A stretch of DNA of 64,000 nucleotides, taken from positions 1,860,001-1,924,000 of the forward strand of contig CP085826.1 of the NCBI GenBank assembly GCA_020809705.1, written 5' to 3'. This document shows positions 1-9,270 of the stretch, piece after piece. This DNA comes from Calonectria ilicicola. Its lineage: Eukaryota; Ascomycota; Sordariomycetes; Hypocreales; Nectriaceae. The position numbers and the translations under genes were made by a program. The notes under the pieces are model-generated. The model worked only from the letters and a program-made list of their open reading frames with translations. It was not told the DNA's origin and did no database searches. Positions within the stretch are counted from its first letter, which is position 1. Every line of letters begins with the position of its first letter.

Positions 1-1902
1 GGCTCTGAAACATCCAACGAACGTCGTCGTCAACGTCAACCTGGGACCAAGTACGCCATGACATCTCGTTAAGGTAGGTCACCAGCATGAATCTTATTGT
101 GTTGCGTCTACTGTCGCACTTTTCGAACTCAAAATAAAACATGCCGTAATCTGCCTCCCTTTTGCTCAGTGCATATTGACCAAAGATTTCCCAGTGCTGG
201 GATAGCATGGCCGTCCGGACTGAATCTTCGAAACCACAAATATAAATCACTCGTGGACCCACGGCGTCGAGAAAAGCTTCGACTTTGTCAGGTATAAAAG
301 TCGGAGGTGTATTTGATTTCGACAAGAATGCGGGTGGAAATATGTGCACACTGGGATATCTTATGCTTGGGGCTAAAGATGATAAAGCGACCTGGCGACT
401 GACAAAATCAATGCCAACTTTCAAAGCTTTTGATTGTTATTTACGTTATTCATAATAATACAAGGGTAATAAAATACGAAATGACATACGATACCGGGAT
501 TCATCGGAATGGCTGAAACGGGTAACGAGCTTTGTCACCCAGTTCACGTTTTCGTCCAAATTGTCGTCACCTCGGACGAGGTCAGCATGACCTATAATAC
601 TTTGTTGGAATCGATTCCCTATTTCCATCCAGTGATTGGTGGTTAATGTGTATAAGCTGAATGGCGATGCGGGGACCGTAGGAAGCTCATTTAGTTGCGT
701 TCTAGAATGCTGTTCCGGTTGGGTGTAATATTGTTGGATTCCTTCTCTGTTTTGCACGAAAGCTTCCTCCTCGGCTTTTTCGTCTTTTGGGAACTCCGGA
801 AGGTAAAAGACATTAATGTTGACTACCCGGGAGAACAGATTACCATCTAGAGCTCGAATGTTGATATCATTGACTTGGTGGGCCATGTCTCTAATCTTTT
901 TTATGAACCGCTTCCTGATGTCGGGACCTGGTAAGCTCATCAAATTGTGCAACTCGTCTTTCAGAACTTCGATGGATTCGGCTCTATGAGGGCATCCTAA
1001 GAATATCTTTAACGGATACCTGTTAGCAGAAGTAGCGGATCCCATAAGGGAGGAGTTATCGTACAATTGCAGTAGAGAATGTCGAGATCCCCCAGTGGGC
1101 TTCCTTCATAGACTCCCATGTTTCAGTATCTTCATATTCCTCGGCGAAAGTGGCTTGAGCAGCCTCAATAAGGACCTTGTACAAGGTCAGCTATTGTTCA
1201 TAAATGGGAACGGGCAACTAACTTGCTTGACTATTGTGCCTCCAATATCATGACACACCCAGATGACTGGCCGGTCGGCTTCAGCCTGTGAATGATATTA
1301 GAACTCGCTCATCTAGCATGGGAGCGGTTGGAACACTCGCAATTGGAAGCTCTCGTCTGTTCTCGCTGTACAAACGCAGTAAGTTTTGAGCTTCGACCTT
1401 TATTCCATCTCTTTGGAAAACTCTAGCAGACTCGTCAATGGCGTACGAGTAGTCCAGTTGCCGGATTGAGAGATTCGCAAACAGCCCATCCTGAAGCCAC
1501 GACGTCCCACTCTTGGATTTCCAAGCAGTGTTGTGATCATCACGCAAACCATGAACAGTAATGACACTGAATTAATGATTAGCTAGAGCTTATGAGGTAT
1601 TATCAAAGTTTTTCTCACTCATATTCACCGTAATCTGAGTGTCCCCGTGGATGATTCAACCCAAATGGAGGAGGGGCTTCAGGAGCAAGATCTGGTGTCG
1701 CAGGGCGTGAGATCCCGAGCAGCCTTAGAGTAGACGTTTCAGATAATTCCGTTGAGGCAGTAGAATTTATGTCATCATTTGCATCGTCAGAAATTAACTC
1801 TCGATTTGCATGATTTCTTTCTGAGTCTGTCTCATCCAAGTCCTCATCTTCGGTTTCCGAAGAGATTGGTGAGGTCGGAATGTCGTCCTCAGAGTCTGGC
1901 AT
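1..1902 (-). CDS. STAND/NLR-like protein with LipA-like alpha/beta-hydrolase N-terminus (partial, runs off left edge)
   Basis: Six exons read continuously: 1902-1619, 1566-1335, 1285-1223, 1175-1065, 1006-495 and 398 to beyond base 1; the introns are 47-96 nt GT-AG. Start chosen at the first ATG of an acidic, Ser/Thr-rich leader of about 95 residues. The hydrolase strand-loop VITVHGLRDDHNTAW follows, then VIWVCHDIGGTIVKQ at the nucleophile elbow and IFLGCPHRAESIEVL, all typical of the lipase-like N-terminal domain of fungal NLR proteins. The elbow serine is replaced by Asp (CHDIGG), so classical esterase activity is doubtful. Exon 6 enters the region that carries the nucleotide-binding domain in relatives (GPRVIYICG, then FYFEFEKCDSRRNT), but no clean GxxxxGKS P-loop is seen. 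At least 533 codons lie in the window. Known from family: such proteins are heterokaryon-incompatibility/innate-immunity switches. Inference: this copy is a functional or recently functional member. Confidence 0.82.
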
Positions 1903-2507
1903 GGTGTCTCAAGACGCGAATTTCTTCTTGGTTGTTATGGATTGTTGCTGGTAAACAGGTTGCATCGTGGGCTCGTTGGCACAGCGAGCGAACAAGCTTG
2001 GAGACCGGAGAGAAGAACCCATTGGCGTCAGGCTTGATTTCGTGAATTTTGGGGCTGATGGCTTTGACGCAAAAAAAGGTCGATTCAGTTACTTCAAGGT
2101 ACTTCCAGGACCCTAGCAGGTACAATTTGATTGGTATCAGGCTGAACCACTAAATTCATTTTGAGCATTTACCCCTCAAGGCTGCAGGACAAGGGTGGGT
2201 AGCACCGCATCGTCTGAGCCAATACTAGAAGCACTAAGGTTAGGCAGCAACAATTCTTCGGATATGCCGCATCATCCCATTGCCCCTCCTTGAACTCTAG
2301 TTTATCTGGGCCTTATACGCATGGTTAGAATGCAATAGGGTAATTATCACTCTGGCAAAAAGCAAGAACAAAGCCCACAGAACAAATCCTTGTAATTCGG
2401 TACTCATTATTCTCTATCTGTTATCCACTTTTTAGGCCCCAACCTCTACTTCTGGGCATCCAGGATCATCGTCGTGAAGGTAACGTCGCTCAGCTCCTGC
2501 AAGTTGA
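1903..2507. other. Intergenic region between two divergent STAND-type genes
   Basis: About 600 bases between the hydrolase gene (minus) and the subtilase gene (plus). No intact gene is seen. The right part holds a short minus-strand reading frame annotated separately. An in-frame TGA at 2505-2507 is the upstream limit of the open frame of the subtilase gene. No clear TATA box was recognised. Confidence 0.5.
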
Positions 2508-2535
2508 TTCTACCTAGTTCCTCTACGTCGTACAT
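2446..2535 (-). pseudogene. Short inverted coding fragment, possibly from the adjacent subtilase/STAND gene
   Basis: The minus strand encodes 29 residues, ATG to TAG, including the stretch INLQELSDVTFTTMILDAQK. From general knowledge of the fungal S8/STAND family this resembles the segment that should stand just upstream of the NLNIPPQCD segment on the plus strand at about 2586-2612. A local inversion of the 5' part of the subtilase gene would explain it. The stretch is short and the resemblance is recalled, not computed, so confidence is low. Confidence 0.3.
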
Positions 2536-4162
2536 TTTGGAGTGAGTCTGGGGGTTTACCCCAACTAGAGAATCTCAAGGCCGTCAACCTCAACATCCCG
2601 CCTCAGTGCGATGTAAGCATCCCTCTTTCATGAATCCAATAAATCACAATCTTTTCTTAAGAAAATACTAACAAGATGGGCTCAGCTGTTCGACACAAGT
2701 CATTGGGTGGCGTCAAACATTGAAGAATTTCGAACTCGCCTCAATCGCAATGCTAATCTGAACAGGGCGGCCGATGTTATAGCCTCAAAAGAAACGAGAG
2801 TTGAAGAAACATCGTCGGAGAAGGCTAGCAAGACAGGAACTTCGATGCAAAACCCAGAGCAATTAATTGACGTCCGGACAGAACACGGTAAGAAGGGGGC
2901 TGAAATTGCTCTGTTGACTAACAGCGCGCCCAAGGCAGCCAGCCGTCTCAACCCCATGACCGAACACGAGTGGCTCAATTGCATGGAGGCATTTGCAACA
3001 TGCATGAATGAGCTCTGGAAGAGGACGACAGAGACATCCCGTGGCATGGCTGGCCAAGATCAGGCTGATGGCGGTCAACTTGTGAATATCCACCACCAGA
3101 CCAAGACCGATCTTCAGAATCTGCAGAAACCTGTCGTTGTCGCTCTTATTGATGACGGCATCGACAGTTGTGATCCAGATTTTCGCGGGCGTATAATCGA
3201 AGGCGTGACATTTGACTACCAGGATACAGATGTGGGACAAGATATAGGTGTGGGACAGTACTACATCCCGGCGAGAGGACACGGTACGGAGATGGCGAAG
3301 ATGATCTGCAAGGTATGTCCTATGGCAGATATTTACTCCATTCGCCTCAAGACGAAATGCAGTCCGGAAAAAGGACATTTAACGATTGATGCAGGCTCGG
3401 CAGCATTGGTGAGTACTATTTTTCTGCTCCATGGCCAAGTTTTGACTGACAATGTGGCAGGCCATTGAAGCAGCCTTGGAAAAAAACGCAAGTATAATAT
3501 CCATGTCGTGGACAATCCCAGTCCCCGTCGAAGGAAGCGACGAGAAGAAGTTGCTTGATGCAGTCCTGGAGAGGGCATGCCAGCAGAAGGTTCTCATGTT
3601 CTGCTCCTCGTCGGATCAAATTAGCGATACCAATCACTATCCCTCAGCCTTCAGAAGGGATCGATTCTTCCTCATTGGCGCCGCCCACGATGATGGCAGC
3701 AATTATGGTCATTCTGGAAAGACCAACGACTTCATCTTCCCTGGCGTCAATGTCAATACCTCGGGGAATAGAAGCTTGCATCTGTACCTGGCCGACAAGA
3801 CCTCATTGAATAAGGAATCCACAGGCTCCAGCATCGCTACTGCCCTGGCAGCAGGTCTAGCTACCATGATTATGTACTGTTTCAAGGCCAGTGTGCTATC
3901 CACCGTAATGGCTAGGACGAAGCAAGGAAAAGATTACATTTCCAGGCCTGAGCTTGTCAAGCAAGCCGACTTGGATAAGATTTCGGAACATGATGTGCTC
4001 AAGGCGGCTTTCAATAAAATAGCCAAAGTGGATAGTGGGCCATTTATACCAGTCTGGGAAAGGTTTGGACCTGCAAGTAAAATTCTGGAGGATGAGAACA
4101 AAAATGATGAGGACAAGCTCGAGTGCATCATGAATCTCTGCTCGAACCTCATTGAGCGGTAA
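2508..4162 (+). CDS. Subtilase (S8) domain protein of the fungal STAND-associated type, 5' end missing or rearranged
   Basis: Three exons: open frame 2508-2612, intron 2613-2685 (branch TACTAAC), 2686-3408, intron 3409-3460, 3461-4162. The full S8 triad is visible: Asp in VVVALIDDGID, His in ARGHGTEMAK and Ser in STGSSIATALAAG. The position normally holding the oxyanion-hole Asn reads FCSSSDQ, so Asn appears absent and an Asp may take its place, as known for proprotein convertase 2. No ATG precedes the first exon in frame; the frame opens after a TGA at 2505-2507, and the first in-frame ATG (about 2845) lies inside exon 2. The real N-terminus may therefore be lost by rearrangement (see the inverted fragment 2446-2535) or lie in an unrecognised upstream exon. 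In relatives this protease domain is the C-terminal effector of a longer immune-type protein. Confidence 0.75.
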
Positions 4163-4666
4163 TTTCTGAGCGCCGGGTTTAAATAGCGTCATGACCATAG
4201 CCCCCATGTTAGAGACAGGTAGTAGAGATTAGAATGCCTTTTAACATGTGTTGCCCAGAACATCGCCGTAAAGTCCTTCATCATATGCAGATTCACTTCC
4301 ATCTTCCCTCTGCCAGTCTCTGTTTCAATCACGACCCTGGCAATCACGACGATGACTAATCAGGCATAGCTCAAACTTGATCATGGCTAAAAAAGAATTT
4401 TCTTCTATTCAACCAAAAAAATTGTCCAGCCGAGAAGTTTTCTATTTCCCAAACACCCAGAAAATTATTGTCATTAGACCGAATTTCGACATCCCGGCGC
4501 TAGTCCTGTTCATTAAACACTAGTACGCCCCGTACCACCACCCAGCTCGAACTTGTCGAATTCGAGTTCACCATTGCCACCACAAAAATCGCGCAAAATT
4601 GAGTTTCCAGACGAGGAAAGGCGAATCCACCAGCATCTTTGTCCAAAAACAAATGATTTTCCCAGA
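4163..4666. other. Intergenic, presumed promoter/leader of the PNP-NACHT-ANK gene
   Basis: About 500 bases without a gene. It is A/T-rich around 4390-4450 (runs of A and T). The reading frame of the next gene is already open from about 4553 but lacks an ATG until 4667. Confidence 0.45.
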
Positions 4667-7600
4667 ATGAAAAAGTCTATGGAGGGCTATAATAGGGAAG
4701 AACCGATGTCGGAAGAAACTAAACACATAAGCAAACGCAATGGGGATAATAAGGTGCAAAAGCAGTTAGGGACAGAGCATAATCAAAATCGGGCAAATGA
4801 AGACTATGCAGTCGGGTGGATATGTGCTATAACTACCGAATATGTTGCCGCTCAATCATTTCTTGATGCAAAGCACGATGACCCGGATTTCATTTCCGAC
4901 AACGATAACAATAACTATATCTTAGGCAAGATGGGAAAACATAATGTTGTTATAGCCGTTTTGCCGGATGGGGAGTATGGGACGTCCTCTGCAGCAAGCG
5001 TCGCCAGAGATATGTTACATACATTTCCTAATATCAAGATAGGCTTAATGGTTGGTATTGGTGGCGGTGCGCCTACTTTAGAGCATGATATCCGTCTTGG
5101 CGATATTGTCGTAAGTGCCCCATGTGATGGAAACGGCGGTGTGTTCCAATATGATTTCGGCAAGACGATTCAAAATCACGCGTTTCAACCTACAGGGTTC
5201 TTAAACCAGCCACCCACCATATTGCGAACAGCAGTAGTTGGCCTCAAAAGCCAATTCGAGATCGACGGCCGCGAACTTGAAGCCGCTATTGATGCTGCTT
5301 TAGAGAGAAAACCGAGATTAAAAAGGAAATATAAAAAGCCGCATCCGGGAACCGATAGGTTATATAAAAGCGATGTTATCCACCCTGATAGTGAATCTTC
5401 TTGTGCAGAAGTTTGTGGGAATGATATATCATCCTTGATACAACGAGATGAACGGAGCGATGAGGAAGACATCCCGGCTATTTATTACGGTCTAATAGCT
5501 TCAGCAAACCAGGTAATGAATGATGCTTCGATCCGGGATATTCTCGCATCAAAAAAGGACGTCCAAACGGACATGGGTATCATCAAGGGAAAGGGGGTTT
5601 TGTGCTTTGAAAGAGCAGCTGCTGGATTGATGAATCACTTTCCCTGCCTTGTAATTCGAGGCATATGTGACTACTCAGATACTCATGCCAATAATGAGTG
5701 GCAAGGGTATGCGGCGATGGCGGCAGCCTCGTACGCCAAAGAACTTCTTTGTCGGATCCACCCTAACAAGGTCGAAACTGAAAAAAAGATCAGTGATATT
5801 CTTTTTAGTAAGTAGTAACAAAATATTAAGGGATATTTTGAGATAATCACTAATTTATCACACAATAGATATTCAAGACAAGGTCATGGATATATCAACC
5901 AGAGTTAGTGAACTTGTCAATGTCCAAGTGATTCAGGAGCATAAAAACATAGTCGAATGGCTTACTCCGATTGACTATACCTCTCAACAGCATGACTTCA
6001 TTAGTCGAAGGCAGCCTGGAACTTGCCAATGGTTTTTGGACTCCACAGAATACCAGACCTGGTTGAAGGGGGGACAAACGCTATTTTGCCAAGGATTCCC
6101 GGGCGCAGGGAAGACTATTTTGACTTCTATTGTTATTGAAGATGTCTTAAGTCGAAGTCAAGAGGACAAAGTCGGCTTTGGAACCACTCATGAAGACCGC
6201 GGTATTGGCATTGCTTATATCTACTGTAATTTTCAACGCCATCATGAGCAGACAGTAGTAGGTCTTCTACTAAGTCTTTTGAGGCAGTTGGTGCAAGGGC
6301 GTTCATCGCTGCCAGAAGTAATCAAAGAATTATACAGTAGACATCAATCACGAAAAACCCGCCCAAGATGCGAAGAGATCTCAGAAGTCCTTGGGTCAGT
6401 GGTTGCCGTCTACTCAAAGACCTTCATCATCATTGACGCACTGGATGAGTGTCAAGCACTGGATGGATGTCGATCGCAATTTTTGTCCGAATTGTTTGCA
6501 CTTGCAAAGCAAAACGGTGTCAATCTTTTTGCAACTTCCAGGCCCATTATGGATATTGAGAACAGATTCGAGGGATACCCGATGTGTGAAATCTCAGCCA
6601 GCGACGAGGATATTGGTCGGTACATTGATGGTCACATCGCGTGGCTCCCAGCGTTCGTATCAAAGAGACCAAAAATCCAGGAGGAGGTCAAGAAAGCCAT
6701 CGTTAAAGCAGTTGGCGGGATGTCTGTTAATTCCTCTCGCGTTTATGAATGTTATTCTAACTGGATTAGGTTTCTACTAGCACAATTTCATCTAGAATCT
6801 CTTCGTGGGACAAGGTCGTCCATGGCTCTTCGCGACGCTCTTGAAAAACTGCCCACCGGAGAAGAAGCATATAACAAAGCATACAAAGATGTGATGCACA
6901 GAATCGAAGGCCAAATTGGAGACCAAGTAGAACTAGCCAAGCAGGCCTTGGCTTGGATCACTTTCGCGCGGAGACCGTTGAGCACCATCGAAATCCAACA
7001 CGGTCTCGCAACTCGCATTGGTGATTCCAGATTTGAGAATGAAAATATATCTGATATCGAGGACATTGTCTCAGTTTGTGCCGGATTGATCACAGTTGAC
7101 AAAGAGAGCAAGATCATCCGTTTGGTTCATTTTACAACGCAGCAATACTTCGAACAATCACAGGCATACTGGTTTCCGAATGTAGAGACATACATCTCAC
7201 AAGTTTGCCTAACTTACCTCTCATTTGATGTTTTTGAGAGTGGATTATGTTTCAAGTTGAAGGATTTCATGGAAAGACTAAAGACCAACCAACTTTACAA
7301 ATACGCGGCAAAATACTGGGGAGACCATGTCCGCTTAGCCGCGGATAGTGTGGAAGAATCAACACTATATTTCCTTCAGAGTGGATCTAAAATGTCAAGC
7401 TCAACACAGGTAATTATGCCTCGTGGCACATTTATCACTCACAACTCTCATCGTCTCCGCAAAATAACAATGACCGCAATACACCTCTGCGCGCATTTTG
7501 GGTTAAGCAAAATCACGGAAATTCTTCTGCGAAATAACTATCAAGTAGATTCCAAAGACATCAACGGTCAGACTCCATTAATGGTAGCCGTCGAGCGAGG

Positions 7601-8669
7601 TCACGATGAGATAGCTAGTCTATTGATGAAGAAAGGTGCAGACCCTAACTCAGAAAATACGAAAGGTCTAAAGTCTATCTGGCTAGCTGTCAAAAAGAAG
7701 GACATTGTTATAGTAGGATTATTGCTTGAAAATGGTGCTGATCCAAATGCCAAGGACATTGAAGGACAGACACCAATCATGCTAGCTGCACGATATGGGG
7801 ATGAGGTCATCGTCGAACTTCTACTTAGGCATGGCGCCAACCCAAATTCTCAAGATCACATCGGTAAAACTGCTCTTTTGTTGGCAGCAAAACATGGTCA
7901 TCATGACATAATCACGCTGCTAATCAATAATGGCGCCTCCCCGGAGTTAAAAGACCGCGATGGCATGACACCGCTATTTTATGCGATGAAGGAGGGTCAT
8001 AAAGCTGCTGTTCACATATTGTACCAAAGTACCGCTGAACTAAAAACCAAGGATATGGGTTCAACGGTACTAGTTTGGTGTGCAAAAAATGGCCTTTATG
8101 ATGTGGTCGCTTCATTGATCCAGAAACATATTGATCTTGAGTCAAAGGATAGCAAAAGTATGACTGCGCTGATTTGGGCAGTAAATCAAGGCCATGAAGA
8201 CATCGCAAAATTACTAATCGCTCGAGGAGCAAATTTGCATTCACAGGACAACCAACACTTCACGCCACTCATTTGGGCTGTGAGACAAGGCCGAGAGAAT
8301 ATCGCCAAGTTACTGATCAATGAAGGCGCAAATCTGGAGTCAAAGGACAATCAAGGCTCCACACCGCTTATATGGGCTGCAAGACAAGGCCATGAGAATA
8401 TTGTCAGGATGTTGATCAATAAGGGCGCAAACTTAGAATCGGAGGATAATCAAGGTTCTGCACCGCTAGATTGGGCTACCAGACAAGGCCATACGACTAT
8501 TATCCAATTCTTAATGGATAAGGGCGCATCTGAAAAACCACAACATAAACCAGACGTCGGAAGCAGCGCACCGTCATTCGAGGCAATAACCTGGGCTCTC
8601 AGCCATCCCGATGAATCAACAAAACCTGAAACAGAATTCAATTTAGACGATTGGTGGGATAAAATCTAA
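4667..8669 (+). CDS. NLR protein: nucleoside phosphorylase (PNP_UDP) - NACHT NTPase - 11 ankyrin repeats
   Basis: Three exons: 4667-5807, intron 5808-5868 (donor GTAAGT, branch CACTAAT), 5869-6721, intron 6722-6769, 6770-8669; 1297 residues. Start at the first in-frame ATG. Residues about 46-375 form a PNP_UDP_1 domain (start [14 protein letters not shown], glycine-rich MVGIGGGAP, end [20 protein letters not shown]). The linker reads [14 protein letters not shown], standard before fungal NACHT domains. Walker A is [12 protein letters not shown] (about residue 455) and Walker [11 protein letters not shown] (about 564). Eleven ankyrin repeats span about residues 898-1255; the last four are close to identical. 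Known from family: the phosphorylase domain is a common N-terminal effector or sensor of fungal NLRs, NACHT oligomerises and ankyrin repeats recognise ligand. It lies in tandem behind the subtilase gene on the same strand. The ligand cannot be told from sequence. Confidence 0.92.
6722..6769 (+). other. 48-nt intron in the NACHT region, in frame and stop-free
   Basis: Splicing joins GGGAT to GTTTCTACTAGC and restores the conserved motif [13 protein letters not shown]. The branch TTCTAAC lies near the 3' end and the acceptor is ATTAG. Its length is a multiple of three with no stop codon, so a retained-intron transcript would encode a protein with 16 extra residues. Confidence 0.72.
8130..8530 (+). 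repeat. Near-identical 99-nt ankyrin-coding tandem repeats
   Basis: Four consecutive units of 99 nt encode [20 protein letters not shown] repeats that share most positions, including WA(V/A)RQG, HENI, LIN and GANLES. The seven upstream ankyrin units of the same gene are much more diverged. This points to recent unit duplication or gene conversion. Confidence 0.72.
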
Positions 8670-9270
8670 ATAGTTAGCTATTGTACTTATCGGGTATGGG
8701 AGGCAGAAATAGTCATTGCTCGCCTAGGTAAACCGCGCATCTGGCTAAGCTTGCGGTGGCAGCCAAAGATGAGGAATTGTTTTTATATCCATGTAAATCC
8801 ATCAAACTTTTCATTGTAACTTTATGTCAAGTATTATGTGGAACTTATTTTGAATTTGGAAAGAAAAGGTTTTGCGAGCTTCAGTTTAATGTGGAAAGCC
8901 ATTTTGGATATTTAATGTCTAAAGTCTTTTGCCATGTATCTTGAAATCTCCATTGTACTGGTGGCCCGGGTGGCCCGGGCGGCCGAGGCTATAGGAAGAA
9001 GGATTCCGAATTCGTCAAGATATAATCTTGAGTTATAGATATATTACTTTATTCTTCTTTTAAAAAAGAAATATTAGGTGGGAATCTTATTCCATGCGTT
9101 TTTGTTGTTATATGCGTTGGCTTTTACGATTGGCACAGTATTCGTGAACTTGTAGCCTTGCACGCCTCTAATATGTTCATCTTAATCCGCATTCCCTCTG
9201 AAGTCATAAGACCTGCTGTGCGCTCATTCATGTGTTTATAAATAGCACTGAAAACCTTCATCTAAATCCA
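8670..9270. other. Intergenic between convergent NLR and beta-glucosidase genes
   Basis: About 600 bases with no credible gene. It holds a short G/C patch with repeated GGCCCGGG at 8962-8988 and an A/T-rich stretch at 9020-9075. It should contain both 3' UTRs. Confidence 0.5.

Noticed and set aside
8756..8944. 62-codon plus-strand frame after the NLR gene
   Set aside because: Lies in the presumed 3' UTR, has A/T-rich composition and no motif.
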